NCBI RefSeq assembly: GCF_016865485.1
Contig: NZ_AP024452.1
Coordinates: 1,572,501-1,636,500 of the forward strand
Source of the DNA: Luteitalea sp. TBR-22
GTDB taxonomy: Bacteria > Acidobacteriota > Vicinamibacteria > Vicinamibacterales > Vicinamibacteraceae
Direction: 5' to 3'
Length of the DNA stretch: 64,000 nt
Under the pieces are notes generated by a model, which saw only the letters and a program-made list of their open reading frames with translations, did not search any database and was not told the origin of the DNA. Shown here one piece after another: positions 10,980-19,667 of the stretch; positions within the stretch are counted from its first letter, which is position 1, and every line of letters begins with the position of its first letter. The position numbers and the translations under genes were made by a program.

Positions 10980-12332
10980 ATGTCGCTGTCCTCATCCTCG
11001 TCCCGACTCTCGCGCCGCGCCTTCGTCGCGCGGACGCTCGGCACCACCGGCGCCCTCGGCCTTGCGCCCCTCACCGGCCTGGCGCGCGGCGCCGGGATCC
11101 AGGGCGCCAACGACGCCGTGGGAGTGGGCGTGATCGGGGCCGGCATCCGCGGCGAGATCCTGATTCGCGCCACGAAATCCATTCCCGGGACGCGCATCGT
11201 GGGCGTCGCCGACGTCTACGACGGGCACTTCGCGCGCAGCAAGGAAATTCTGGGCGACGCCATCGTCACGACGCGCGACTACCGGCGACTGCTCGACAAC
11301 AAGGACGTCCAGGCGGTCGTCATCGTCACGCCCGACCACTGGCACAAGCAGATGGCGATCGAGGCGATGGCCGCCGGCAAGGACGTGTACATCGAGAAAC
11401 CGATGACGCACGCCTGGGAGGAAGGCGAGGCGATCGTCGCGGCGGCGCGCACGCACAAGCGCATCGTGCAGGCGGGCAGCCAGTGGGCCAGCATGCCGGG
11501 CAACCCGAAGGCGATCGAGATCATCAAGAGCGGCCGGCTCGGCAAGATCACGCAAATCAACGGCGCGTTCAACCGCAACACGGCGACCGGCGCCTGGTAC
11601 TACCCCGTCCCGCCCGACGCGTCGCCCGAGACCATCGACTGGCCGCGCTTCCTCGGCTCGGCGAAGAAGGTACCCTTCGATGCCGAGCGCTTCTTCCGGT
11701 GGCGCCTGTACTGGGACTACTCGGGCGGGCTGCCCACCGACCTGTTCGTGCACCTGATCACCGCGACACACACGCTCATGGGCGTGAGCATGCCGAGCGA
11801 GGTGTTCGGGATGGGCGGCATCTACCGCTGGAAGGACCGCGAGGTACCCGACCAGATGGCGGCGGTGATCGACTACCCCGAGGGCTTCACCCTGAATCTC
11901 GCGGCGACGGCCAACAACGGCCACCCGTATCCGCCGCTGACGATCCTGGGCACCGAAGGCGCGCTGGAGTACTACGCGAATCGGCTCGTGGTCTACGACG
12001 AGCCGATGCTCGAGAACTACACCTACTCGACCAACCACTTCTCCGCGGCGCAGAAGGACGCGTTCGCCGCGAAGCAGGATCTCGACCGCGCGTCGATGCG
12101 GCCGAAGGCGACGGCGACCACCAAGGCCGCGCCTGCCGAGGAGATCAAGGTGGAGGGCGGCGACGCGACGGTGCCGCACATGGCCGCGTTCTACGACAGC
12201 GTCCGCACGCGCAAGGAGCCGTTCGAGAACGCGGCGATGGGCCATCGGTGCGCGACCGTCGGCCACATGGTCAACCTCAGCTACCAGAAGGGCGCGCTCG
12301 CGAAGTGGGATGGCAAGCGGGTGGTGGTGTGA
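10980..12332 (+). CDS. Tat-exported Gfo/Idh/MocA family oxidoreductase
   Basis: This 450-residue protein carries a Tat-type leader (SRLSRRAFVARTLGTTGALG). The Rossmann nucleotide-binding part reads VGVGVIGAGIRGEIL and the conserved dinucleotide/catalytic segment reads DVYIEKPMTHAWEEGEAIV. VTPDHWHKQMAIEAM is diagnostic of the branch found in acidobacteria, planctomycetes and Bacteroidetes. Substrates in this family are sugars, inositols or their derivatives; exported members often use tightly bound NAD(P) in glycoside or uronate oxidation. The specific substrate is unknown. It stands 51 bp before the ankyrin/haem fusion gene, possibly in one transcript. Confidence 0.9.
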   Translation: MSLSSSSSRLSRRAFVARTLGTTGALGLAPLTGLARGAGIQGANDAVGVGVIGAGIRGEILIRATKSIPGTRIVGVADVYDGHFARSKEILGDAIVTTRDYRRLLDNKDVQAVVIVTPDHWHKQMAIEAMAAGKDVYIEKPMTHAWEEGEAIVAAARTHKRIVQAGSQWASMPGNPKAIEIIKSGRLGKITQINGAFNRNTATGAWYYPVPPDASPETIDWPRFLGSAKKVPFDAERFFRWRLYWDYSGGLPTDLFVHLITATHTLMGVSMPSEVFGMGGIYRWKDREVPDQMAAVIDYPEGFTLNLAATANNGHPYPPLTILGTEGALEYYANRLVVYDEPMLENYTYSTNHFSAAQKDAFAAKQDLDRASMRPKATATTKAAPAEEIKVEGGDATVPHMAAFYDSVRTRKEPFENAAMGHRCATVGHMVNLSYQKGALAKWDGKRVVV

Positions 12333-12383
12333 GAATGCCGGGACTGCCTGTTCTCCGAACGGGCCTTCAGCGTTCTGGACAGC

Positions 12384-14174
12384 ATGCGCCGTCGTGTTGG
12401 CTTCCTTCTGCTCCTGTGTCTCGCGATGCCGGCGACGGTGTCGGGTGGGCCGGCGCCCACGGCGCGGGCCGCGGCGCTTCGGGCGATCCCGCAGCTGCAG
12501 TCGTCTGCCGAGACCTGGTTCGAGAAGCGCAAGTGCGCGTCGTGCCATCACCAGGGGCTCGGCATGCTGACGATGGCGGTGGCGCGCGAGCGTGGCGTGC
12601 CGATCGACGAGCGACTCCTGTCACGGCAGCTCGATCGGACCCTGCCGCTGCCGCGGTACTGGCTCGAGTCCTTCGTCCTCGGTGAAGTCAGCATCAACGA
12701 GCCGGTCGGACAGAGCTACCGGGCGATCGCCGTCGGGGTGCTCGGCGCCACCCGAACGCCCCTCACCGACGCCATGGGGCACCTGCTGCTGGGGCAGCAG
12801 CACGTGTCGGGCGCGTGGCGGTCGTACTCGCATCGGCCGCCGCTCGAGGACACCGCGTTCACGGCCACGGCCCTCACCATCCGCGCCCTCAGCCTGTATC
12901 CGCCGCCCGGTCGCGAGGCCGACGTCGCGCGTCGCGTCGCGCGGGCGCGCGCCTGGCTGGCTGCCGCGACCCCGCGCGACACCGAGGACCGCGCCATGCA
13001 GATCCTCGGGCTGGCCTGGGCCGGGGCGCCGGCGTCGTCGCTGGCCGCCCACCGCCGCGCGTTGCTGGCACAGCAACGGCCGGACGGCGGCTGGGCGCAG
13101 ATCCCCACGCGCGCCAGCGACGCCTACGCGACCGGGCAGGTGCTCGTGGCGCTCTCGCAGGCGGCGGGTCTGTCGGTGCGCCACCCGTCGTTCCGTCGCG
13201 GCATCGAGTTCCTCCGCACCACGCAGCACGACGATGGGTCGTGGCTCGTCGAGACGCGCCGGACATGGCGACCCGGGCTGGAGCACGTCGAGACCGGCTA
13301 CCCGCACGGCAAGCACCAGTTCATCTCGTACGCCGGTGCGGGGTGGGCGACGCTGGCCCTGCTGCTGTCGGACCGCGACGCGCGGTCGCCGGCGATCGTC
13401 GGTCGCCCCCGTGCCGGGCGGCCGGCCACGGGGCCGAGCACGGAGCCCGACGGCCTGACGCCACTCATGCGCGCCGCGTACCTCGGGTCGCTCGCCGACG
13501 TCGAGGCGCGCCTCGCGGCGGGCGACGACGTCGATGCGAGCAGCCCGCGCGGGCTCACGGCGCTGATGTGCGCCGTGGCCGACCCGGCGAAGGTCGAGCG
13601 CCTGCTGCGCGCTGGCGCCGATCCCGCGAAGGCCACAGAGACGGGGCACACGGCATTGCTGTTGGCTGCCGGCACGAGCGGTGCCATGGACTCGGTGCGA
13701 CTCCTGCTGGCGCGGGGTGTCGCGACCGATGCGAGGACGACGCGCGGCACGTTCTCCGACCAGACGCCCTTGATGCGGGCCCTCCTGCGCGGCGATCTCG
13801 CCATCGCCGCGCGCCTGCTCGATGCCGGGGCGAGGATCGACGGCCCGGCGGGCACGGAACTCCCACCCGTGCTCGTGCCCGTCTTCCAGCAGGACGCCGA
13901 GACGCTGCGGTGGATGATCGCCCGCGGCGTCAACCTGGACGTGCACTTCTCCGACGAGTTCGTGCAGGGCGCCACGCCACTGATGATCGCGGCCGAGGAA
14001 GGCTCGCCAGAAACGGTGCGAGTGCTGCTCGAGGCCGGCGCCGACCCGACGCGGCGCGACTCCCTGGGGCACACCGCCCGCGACCTCGTGGACAAGGGCA
14101 TCGACTACGGGCCGACGGGCATCCGCGCCCTGCTCGTGACCGCGGAAGGCGCGCGCGACGCGGCCCGTCCGTGA
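12384..14174 (+). CDS. Exported haem-binding, alpha/alpha-toroid, ankyrin-repeat fusion protein
   Basis: This 596-residue protein has an unusual domain order. Residues 1-22 are a signal peptide. CASCHH at 51-56 is a single c-type haem site (CxxCH). Residues about 110-330 contain repeats like those of squalene-cyclase/prenyltransferase alpha toroids: DTAFTATALTIRALSLYPPP, RRALLAQQRPDGGWAQIP, IEFLRTTQHDDGSWLVETR. Residues about 350-580 are at least five ankyrin repeats, for example DGLTPLMRAAYLGSLADVEA and GATPLMIAAEEGSPETVRVL. The haem suggests a periplasmic electron-transfer or sensing role, and the ankyrin part protein binding. Related PVC/acidobacterial proteins pair a CxxCH segment with the same toroid; the ankyrin tail is the extra part. 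No function can be assigned. Confidence 0.8.
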   Translation: MRRRVGFLLLLCLAMPATVSGGPAPTARAAALRAIPQLQSSAETWFEKRKCASCHHQGLGMLTMAVARERGVPIDERLLSRQLDRTLPLPRYWLESFVLGEVSINEPVGQSYRAIAVGVLGATRTPLTDAMGHLLLGQQHVSGAWRSYSHRPPLEDTAFTATALTIRALSLYPPPGREADVARRVARARAWLAAATPRDTEDRAMQILGLAWAGAPASSLAAHRRALLAQQRPDGGWAQIPTRASDAYATGQVLVALSQAAGLSVRHPSFRRGIEFLRTTQHDDGSWLVETRRTWRPGLEHVETGYPHGKHQFISYAGAGWATLALLLSDRDARSPAIVGRPRAGRPATGPSTEPDGLTPLMRAAYLGSLADVEARLAAGDDVDASSPRGLTALMCAVADPAKVERLLRAGADPAKATETGHTALLLAAGTSGAMDSVRLLLARGVATDARTTRGTFSDQTPLMRALLRGDLAIAARLLDAGARIDGPAGTELPPVLVPVFQQDAETLRWMIARGVNLDVHFSDEFVQGATPLMIAAEEGSPETVRVLLEAGADPTRRDSLGHTARDLVDKGIDYGPTGIRALLVTAEGARDAARP

Positions 14175-14252
14175 TGAGATGATGTCGACCTAGCTGGCTC
14201 CGCCGCGCCCCGTGGCGCCTGCGGGGGCCGTGCTCCCGGGAGGGACGACACA

Positions 14253-14897
14253 GTGCGAATGCTGACGAGACTGACGATGACCGCGGCGAGCCTGGTGCTT
14301 GCCGCGACGGCAAGTGCGCAATCGGTGCCGGAGGTGAAGCTGCCGCCCTCCCCGATGGGGCAGGCTGCGGTACAACTGGGCGGCTCATGGAGCAAGACCG
14401 CCGACGGCGAGCGCTACCAGGGCGGCAAGTGGATCGTCGTCGATTACAGCCGGCCGCTGCTGCGCGGGCGGAAGAACATCTTCGGCAGCGGCGCCGAGTA
14501 CGGCAAGGCGGTGATGGCTGGCGCGCCCCTCTGGCGCGCCGGCGCCAACGCGACCACCACGCTGACCACGCAGCTCCCGCTGATGGTTGGAGACAAGCGC
14601 CTGGAGCCGGGGGTCTACAACGTGTTCGTCGACCTGAAGCCGGGGAACTGGACGCTGGTGATCAGCAACCAGCCGCGGCAGCCGAAGTACGACCCGAAGG
14701 ACAAGGTCAACCTGTACGGCACCTACAACTACGACCCGAAGTTCGACGTCGTCCGTGTGCCGATGCTGGTGGACTCGGTCGAGTACTCGGTCGAGCAGTT
14801 CATGATCACGTTCATCAACGCCACCGACACGTCGGTGGTCATGGCGATGGCGTGGGAGAACACCGCGGCGCTCGCCGAGCTCACGGTCGCGAAGTAG
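14253..14897 (+). CDS. Exported DUF2911-family protein
   Basis: The gene starts at GTG 14253, with GGGAGG about 10 nt upstream; an ATG two codons later is an alternative. The 214-residue product has a signal peptide (MTAASLVLAATASAQS). The mature protein matches the DUF2911 pattern: LPPSPMGQAAVQLGGSW, VDYSRPLLRGRKNIFG, GAPLWRAGANATTTLTT, and LEPGVYNVFVDLKPGNWTLV. The family is common in acidobacteria and Bacteroidetes and looks like an exported beta-rich protein; no activity is established. It converges with the SMP-30 gene across a heptamer repeat. Confidence 0.85.
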   Translation: MRMLTRLTMTAASLVLAATASAQSVPEVKLPPSPMGQAAVQLGGSWSKTADGERYQGGKWIVVDYSRPLLRGRKNIFGSGAEYGKAVMAGAPLWRAGANATTTLTTQLPLMVGDKRLEPGVYNVFVDLKPGNWTLVISNQPRQPKYDPKDKVNLYGTYNYDPKFDVVRVPMLVDSVEYSVEQFMITFINATDTSVVMAMAWENTAALAELTVAK

Positions 14898-14912
14898 GCA
14901 GGGAACGGCTCG

Positions 14913-14961
14913 AGGCTTCAGGCTCAAGGCTGAGCCCTGAGCCCTGAACCCTCAGCCCTCA
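14913..14961. repeat. Heptanucleotide array (7 degenerate units), convergent intergenic region
   Basis: Seven consecutive 7-bp units of the type aggctga/gccctga/gccctca fill the gap between two converging genes. The last unit includes the stop codon of the SMP-30 gene (14959-14961). GGCTGAG (14928-14934) and CTCAGCC (14951-14957) could pair as a 7-bp stem, so the array may also act as a terminator for both genes. Confidence 0.7.
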
Positions 14962-15966
14962 GCGGGCGCCGGTCGTCTCCACGAACATGCTGTAGATCGA
15001 CTGGCTGGCGGTCATGAAGAGGCGATTGCCCTTGGCGCCGCCGAAGCACAGGTTGCTGCACACCTCGGGCAGGTCGATCTGGCCGATGTGCGTGCCGTCG
15101 GGCGCGATGATGCGCACGCCGTCGTAGCCGGCCCCGGCCCAGCCGGCGCTCGCCCAGACGTTGCCGTCGGCATCGCAGCGGATGCCGTCGGCGCCGCCCT
15201 TGCCCATGTCGTGGAACAGGCGACGGTTGGCCAGCGCCTTGCCGCCGACCACGTCGAACACGTGGATGCCGCGGGGCCACGACGGCGACGGGTTCTCCGT
15301 GTCGGCCACGTACAGCTTCGAGTAGTCCGGCGAGAAGCAGAGGCCGTTGGGCCGCTTGATCGCCTCGGTCATCGGCGTCGCGACCCGGGTGGCCGGGTCC
15401 CAGCGATAGACGCGTGTCGGCAGCTTGAACTCCTCGGGCACGCCCTCGTAGCGCGAGAGCAGGCCGTAGCCGGGGTCGGTGAACCAGAGCGATCCGTCGG
15501 GATGCGCGACCACGTCATTGGGAGAGTTGAGGGGCTGGCCGTCGACGCGGTCCACCAGCACGGTGATCGCGCCGTTGGTCTCGGTACGGACCACGCGCCG
15601 CCGCTCGCAGGTGATCAGGCGCCCCTGGAGATCACGGGTGTTGCCGTTGCAGTTGTTCGACGGACTGCGGAACACGCTGACCTCGCCGGTCTCCTCGGTC
15701 CAGCGCAGCATCCGGTCGTTGGGGATGTCGCTCCAGATCAGGCAGCGCAGGTCGCCGAACCACACCGGCCCCTCGGCCCAGCGGCAGCCGGTGTACAGGC
15801 GTTCCACGACGGCGTTGCCGACGCGATACTTGTCGAAGCGCGGGTCCAGCGATCGCACCGCGGGGTCGGGGTACCGCGTCACGGGGGGCAGTTGGCCGGC
15901 TTCGGCCCTGGCAAGGGGGGCCAACGCGCCGATGGCCGACAACGAGAGAAATGCACGACGATCCAC
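14959..15966 (-). CDS. Exported SMP-30/gluconolactonase-like beta-propeller protein
   Basis: GTG at 15966 is chosen because AGGAGG lies 6 nt before it and the product then begins VDRRAFLSLSAIGALAPLAR, a Tat-like leader; an upstream ATG (16014) would add 16 residues. The 335-residue product has SMP-30/gluconolactonase/LRE family motifs: RWAEGPVWFGDLRCLIWSDI, NSPNDVVAHPDGSLWFTDPG, RPNGLCFSPDYSKLYVADT and GADGIRCDADGNVWASAGW. The Glu, Asn and Asp residues in these motifs bind the catalytic metal in the family. Members hydrolyse sugar lactones or related esters. The gene is divergent from the cytochrome c gene, with 60 bp between the starts. Confidence 0.9.
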   Translation of the reverse strand: MDRRAFLSLSAIGALAPLARAEAGQLPPVTRYPDPAVRSLDPRFDKYRVGNAVVERLYTGCRWAEGPVWFGDLRCLIWSDIPNDRMLRWTEETGEVSVFRSPSNNCNGNTRDLQGRLITCERRRVVRTETNGAITVLVDRVDGQPLNSPNDVVAHPDGSLWFTDPGYGLLSRYEGVPEEFKLPTRVYRWDPATRVATPMTEAIKRPNGLCFSPDYSKLYVADTENPSPSWPRGIHVFDVVGGKALANRRLFHDMGKGGADGIRCDADGNVWASAGWAGAGYDGVRIIAPDGTHIGQIDLPEVCSNLCFGGAKGNRLFMTASQSIYSMFVETTGAR

Positions 15967-16026
15967 TGGTCGCCTCCTGGGGCGTGATCCTGCGTGTGTG
16001 CGCAGACGATACATGAGCTGCCGCGC

Positions 16027-16869
16027 ATGACACCACTCCGCCACTGGCTGACCAGGACCGCGGCCGCCGGGGCCGTGCTCGCCGGCCTCGCGTGGGGCAG
16101 CACGTACCTGCTGACCGAGCGTCGCCTGCACGCGACCTCGGCATGGCCCGTGCTCCCGGTGGGCCGGGTGCCCGCCGACGAGGCCGCGAGGCGCGACGGC
16201 GCGCGCCTCGGGCGCGTGCTCGGCTGCGCGAGCTGCCACGGCGAGGGCCTGTCGGGCGCCCGCCACGAGGACGCGCGTACCGGCGTCGACCTCGTGGCGC
16301 CCAACCTCACGCGCCTCGTGCCTGCCTACGGCGACGACGCCCTCGCGCGGGCCATCCGGGCAGGCGTGGGACGGGACGGGCGGGCGCTCTACGGCATGCC
16401 GGCGCGCAGCTTCCGGCACCTCACCGACGAGGACGTGCGTCGCCTGATCGCCTGGCTGCGGACCCTGCCCGCCCGGGCCGACGCGGTCGGCGCACGACGA
16501 CTGCGCCTGATCGACCGCCTGCGACTGCTGGCGGGGGTGGGCATGCCCGACGCGCTCACCATGGCCCCGGCTGCGCCGATCCGGCCTTCGGCCAGCGACG
16601 CGACGACGCGCGGGCGCTATCTCGCGCACGTCGCGTGCGGCGAGTGTCACGGCGCGACCCTGGAGGGCGACGGCGCACGCGTGCCGCCGCTGACGGTCGC
16701 GGTCGCGTACACCGAGGACGCCTTCCGGCACCTGATGCGCACGGGCGAGACGCCGGGCGGCCGCGATCTCTGGCTGATGGACGACACCGCCCGCGCCCGC
16801 TTCGCGCATCTCACCGACGAGGAGATTGCGGACCTGTACGCCTACCTGCGGTCGCGCGCCGGACAGTAG
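16027..16869 (+). CDS. Dihaem c-type cytochrome, membrane-anchored
   Basis: About 280 residues from ATG 16027; a GTG at 15994 would add 11 residues without improving the signal sequence. An N-terminal hydrophobic anchor (TAAAGAVLAGLAWGSTYLL) is followed by two cytochrome c domains. Each has a CxxCH haem site (LGCASCHGEGLSG; VACGECHGATLEG) and a downstream candidate Met axial ligand (YGMPARSFRHLTDEDV in the first, LWLMDDTARARFAHLTDEE in the second). The fold resembles cytochromes that hand electrons from periplasmic dehydrogenases to the respiratory chain. The divergent SMP-30 lactonase gene could belong to the same sugar-oxidation route (inference). Confidence 0.88.
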   Translation: MTPLRHWLTRTAAAGAVLAGLAWGSTYLLTERRLHATSAWPVLPVGRVPADEAARRDGARLGRVLGCASCHGEGLSGARHEDARTGVDLVAPNLTRLVPAYGDDALARAIRAGVGRDGRALYGMPARSFRHLTDEDVRRLIAWLRTLPARADAVGARRLRLIDRLRLLAGVGMPDALTMAPAAPIRPSASDATTRGRYLAHVACGECHGATLEGDGARVPPLTVAVAYTEDAFRHLMRTGETPGGRDLWLMDDTARARFAHLTDEEIADLYAYLRSRAGQ

Positions 16870-16883
16870 CTCGCCGTCCTGCG

Positions 16884-17453
16884 TCAGCGCCGCAGCGCAC
16901 CGGCGTGGACCAGCGTGTAGCGGCCGACCGGACGCGGCGTCTCGCCGACATGGGCGGAGAGTTCGAGGTCCACGCGCACGACCGGGAGTTCACGGATCCA
17001 GGCGGCCGGGTCCATGAACAGGATCTCGCCTGGCGTCTCGCGCGAGACGGGACCCGTGACCTGCACGGCAGCACCGCCGGCGACGCGGCGCGTCAGCGTC
17101 ACCTCGGTCGCCTCTCCCACGTCGGCCCGCAACCGCAACACCATGAGGTCGTCGTCGTCCCACACCGCGCAGGGCACGACGGCGCCCGGCGCGAGCGTGT
17201 ACGAGCGCACGCGGAGCCCCTCGCGCGCCAGCCGGTTCAGGACCGCGTCGGTCACGAAGCCGCCCACCTGCGAGGTCCGTACGGCAGCCCCGATGGCGCG
17301 GACCAGCGCCTCGGCCGCGGCCGCACGCGTGCCGCACGCCCCGCACGAGAACAGGTGGTCCTCGAGGGCCATGCCCTCGTCGGGTGACAGATCGCCGGAC
17401 GCATAGTCCAGCAGGGCGGCGAAGGTGAGACGGGTGCAGCCCGGGCTGGTCAT
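16884..17453 (-). CDS. Soluble zinc-finger anti-sigma factor
   Basis: This 189-residue protein starts at ATG 17453, which overlaps the sigma gene's TGA (ATGA). The N-terminal part has the anti-sigma zinc motif His-x3-Cys-x2-Cys (HLFSCGACG) preceded by LLDYASGDLSPDEGMALE. There is no membrane helix. The C-terminal half (about 85-189) is beta-rich, perhaps cupin-like as in ChrR. A soluble zinc anti-sigma factor senses a cytoplasmic signal such as oxidants, and would release its ECF sigma when the zinc site or the C-terminal domain changes. The partner is evidently the overlapped upstream sigma factor. Confidence 0.82.
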   Translation of the reverse strand: MTSPGCTRLTFAALLDYASGDLSPDEGMALEDHLFSCGACGTRAAAAEALVRAIGAAVRTSQVGGFVTDAVLNRLAREGLRVRSYTLAPGAVVPCAVWDDDDLMVLRLRADVGEATEVTLTRRVAGGAAVQVTGPVSRETPGEILFMDPAAWIRELPVVRVDLELSAHVGETPRPVGRYTLVHAGALRR

Positions 17454-18046
17454 GCCTGCGCCCCTCCCAGCACGCAGTCGCGCAGGCGGGCCATGGCGCG
17501 ATGACGGATCACGCGGACGGCGCCGGCCGACAGGCCGAGGTCGGCGGCGATGCGTGGCGCGTCCTGCTCGGCGTACCAGGTGAGCAGGACGACGAGCCGG
17601 TCGCGCGCGTCGAGCGCCCGCAGGCACGACGCGAGCCGGGGCGCGTCGAGCGTCGCCTCGGTGGGGTGGGCGGCGACGGGAGACGGCGCGAGGTAGCGGG
17701 CCGCGAGGTCCTCGCGCCGCTGCCGGCGTCGTCGTTCGCCGGCCGCCAGTCGGCGGCTGACGCCGAGGATGTACGAGCCGATCTCGCCGGGGCTGCGGAC
17801 GTCGCCAGCACGGAGCTTGTCGAACACGAGCAGCAGGACCTCCTGCGCGAGATCCTCGGCCGCGGCCTCGTCCCGGAGGTGGCGCCGGCCGTACAGGCGC
17901 ACGCGCGGCGCGTAGCGGCGGTACAACTCGGCCTCCTCGTCGACGGTGGCCGCGGGCGGGCCCGCTGCGATGCGGCGCGCCAGCACGTCGTCGGCCAGCG
18001 CGCCCGTCGTGGCATCCGCCTCCGGCATGCGCCGGACGGTACTCAC
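17450..18046 (-). CDS. ECF-type RNA polymerase sigma factor
   Basis: This 198-residue sigma-70 family protein starts at GTG 18046, overlapping the TGA of the MBL gene (GTGA); ATG 18028 is an alternative. Region 2 shows [20 protein letters not shown] and [17 protein letters not shown]. Region 4 shows [17 protein letters not shown] and [20 protein letters not shown], a helix-turn-helix for the -35 element. It directs transcription of a small stress regulon and is held by the anti-sigma factor encoded next. The four-base overlaps on both sides mark a tightly coupled three-gene unit. Confidence 0.9.
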   Translation of the reverse strand: MSTVRRMPEADATTGALADDVLARRIAAGPPAATVDEEAELYRRYAPRVRLYGRRHLRDEAAAEDLAQEVLLLVFDKLRAGDVRSPGEIGSYILGVSRRLAAGERRRRQRREDLAARYLAPSPVAAHPTEATLDAPRLASCLRALDARDRLVVLLTWYAEQDAPRIAADLGLSAGAVRVIRHRAMARLRDCVLGGAQA

Positions 18047-18795
18047 CCCACCGGGGCGACGTCAACCGGCACGGCGCCGAGGCGGCGTTCCAGCATGCCG
18101 GCAGCCGCGCGCAGTGCGCCGCCACCGTCACCGACGAACGTCGAGCCGTGCATCGCGGCCAGCACGCGAGGCTGCAGGTCGGCCAGTTCGTCGAGGCGTC
18201 GTCGCGTCGCTGGCGTCAGCGGCACGTAGTCCATGAGCACCGGGTGCTCCTGGTAGGCGGCGATGGCCGTGTCCCAGCGGCCGAGGATGTCGCTGGAGGT
18301 GACGGGCTCGACGTCGCCGAGCTGGTGGAACAGATCGGAGCAGAGAAGCACGCCCGAGGTCTCCTCGAACAGCAGGCCGGCGTCCCAGCCGTGCGGCAGG
18401 TGCGGTGTCGGCACGAAGCGATACCGGTGCCGTCCGGTGTCGATCACCTCGTCGCGCCGCAGGCCGCGGGCCGGCCGATCCGAGAAGTCGGCGAGGTTGA
18501 CCATCGCCCCGACCTCGCTGCACACCGGCTGCGCGCGCGGGGCGACGGCGAGCCACTCGTTGAGGGCGCCACACTCGTCCACCTCGAAGTGGCTCCAGCT
18601 GATCCAGCGGAGCGTGGACGGGTCGATCACCTGCGCCAGCGCGTCGCGCACCTCGGGGAACATCCGGCGCATGCCGGTGTGGAACAGCAGCGGCTCCTCG
18701 TCGCGGATGAGGAAGTGGTTGAACTGCAGGTCGATCTGCGGCACGTGGATCGAGATGCGGTACAGGTCAGGGGCAACTTCGTCGATGCGGGCCAT
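18043..18795 (-). CDS. MBL-fold protein of the di-iron (flavodiiron-like) type
   Basis: The start is ATG 18795 with GGGAGG five bases upstream; a longer reading adds eight residues. The 250-residue product resembles the oxygen/NO-binding metallo-beta-lactamase domain of flavodiiron proteins. SHFEVDECG stands where those enzymes have HxExDH, and later ligand candidates are THLPHGWD-like [15 protein letters not shown] and AAMHGSTF. The position usually held by the second His of the first motif is Glu-Cys here. No flavodoxin domain is attached, so it may sense or bind O2, NO or peroxide rather than reduce it. Its stop overlaps the sigma factor start, which argues that it belongs to the signal pathway of that sigma factor (inference). 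Confidence 0.8.
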   Translation of the reverse strand: MARIDEVAPDLYRISIHVPQIDLQFNHFLIRDEEPLLFHTGMRRMFPEVRDALAQVIDPSTLRWISWSHFEVDECGALNEWLAVAPRAQPVCSEVGAMVNLADFSDRPARGLRRDEVIDTGRHRYRFVPTPHLPHGWDAGLLFEETSGVLLCSDLFHQLGDVEPVTSSDILGRWDTAIAAYQEHPVLMDYVPLTPATRRRLDELADLQPRVLAAMHGSTFVGDGGGALRAAAGMLERRLGAVPVDVAPVG

Positions 18796-18898
18796 GGACA
18801 CCTCCCGGACGCGGCGCACTCGCGCGTCCCGTCGAGGAAGTGCCGCCAGCCGGCCAGGTGTTACATCCGCATCGGCGAGTGCCGACCGGCGCCATCGC

Positions 18899-19219
18899 TC
18901 ACATCCTGAAGACCTCGCGCAGCGGCACCTGCACCGGCGATGCGTCGGGGTTGGTGTCCATGATGTCGGCCATCATCGCCCACCAGCGGCGCATCACCGG
19001 GTGATCGGGCAGGGCGTCGAGCGTGTGGTCCGTGCGGCGCGTCAGCACGGCGAACAGCGCGCGCGTCTCCTCGTCGAGGAAGATGCGGTACTCCACCACC
19101 CCCGACGCCCGCAGCAGGTCGGCCAGCTCTGGCCAGATCTCGTCGTGGCGACGCTTGTACTCGTCGGCTCGACCCTCGTGCAGGCGCATGCGGAAGGCGA
19201 CGGTCTCGGTGTGGGCCAT
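18899..19219 (-). CDS. rhaM: L-rhamnose mutarotase
   Basis: This 106-residue protein matches the RhaM family along its whole length: [20 protein letters not shown] with the catalytic His region, [34 protein letters not shown] and the ending [12 protein letters not shown]. It interconverts alpha and beta anomers of L-rhamnose in the cytoplasm. L-fucose mutarotases share the fold, and the divergent GH95 gene nearby makes L-fucose a possible substrate. It follows the VOC gene in the same direction after 41 bp, and a GAGG-containing ribosome site precedes the ATG. Confidence 0.85.
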   Translation of the reverse strand: MAHTETVAFRMRLHEGRADEYKRRHDEIWPELADLLRASGVVEYRIFLDEETRALFAVLTRRTDHTLDALPDHPVMRRWWAMMADIMDTNPDASPVQVPLREVFRM

Positions 19220-19260
19220 GGCGAGGTCCTCGCGGATCGGGGATCGGGGATCGCGGCGCT

Positions 19261-19653
19261 CTACATCATCGGCACGGCACGCCTGGCCAACTGGATCGGC
19301 AGACCCCAGGGATCGCGCAGCATGACCAGGTGCGACCCATCGGGGTGACGCTGGTGTTCGACCAGCACGGCGCCCGCGGCGACCAGCCGCTCGGTGTCGG
19401 CGTCGGGATCGGCCGACGTGAAGGCCACGTGCAGCTGCACGGGGTGCAGGTCGCGGTACAGGTCGGCGCGCGCGACCGGGTTGTTGTAGATCTCGATCAT
19501 CGCCCGACGCGACGCGTCGGCGAGGAAGTGCATGTGCGCGGGGGCGTCGCCGCGCCGGACGACCGTCATGCCGAGGTGAGTGACGTACCACTCGGCGACG
19601 GCCACCGGGTCGCCGACGTTGACCGCGAGGTGCTCGAAAGCCAGGCCTGCCAT
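19261..19653 (-). CDS. VOC (glyoxalase/dioxygenase) superfamily protein
   Basis: This 130-residue protein has the paired beta-alpha-beta-beta-beta units of the vicinal-oxygen-chelate fold: FEHLAVNVGDPVAVAEWYVT, MHFLADASRRAMIEIYNN, VQLHVAFTSADPDADTERL and SHLVMLRDPWGLPIQLARR. Candidate metal ligands are the His in FEHLAVNV, the Glu in IEIYNN and the His in QLHVAF. The reaction is unknown. It sits between the STAS-like gene (14 bp upstream) and rhaM and is probably in the same transcript. Confidence 0.85.
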   Translation of the reverse strand: MAGLAFEHLAVNVGDPVAVAEWYVTHLGMTVVRRGDAPAHMHFLADASRRAMIEIYNNPVARADLYRDLHPVQLHVAFTSADPDADTERLVAAGAVLVEHQRHPDGSHLVMLRDPWGLPIQLARRAVPMM

Positions 19654-19667
19654 GACGGCAGGTTGTA

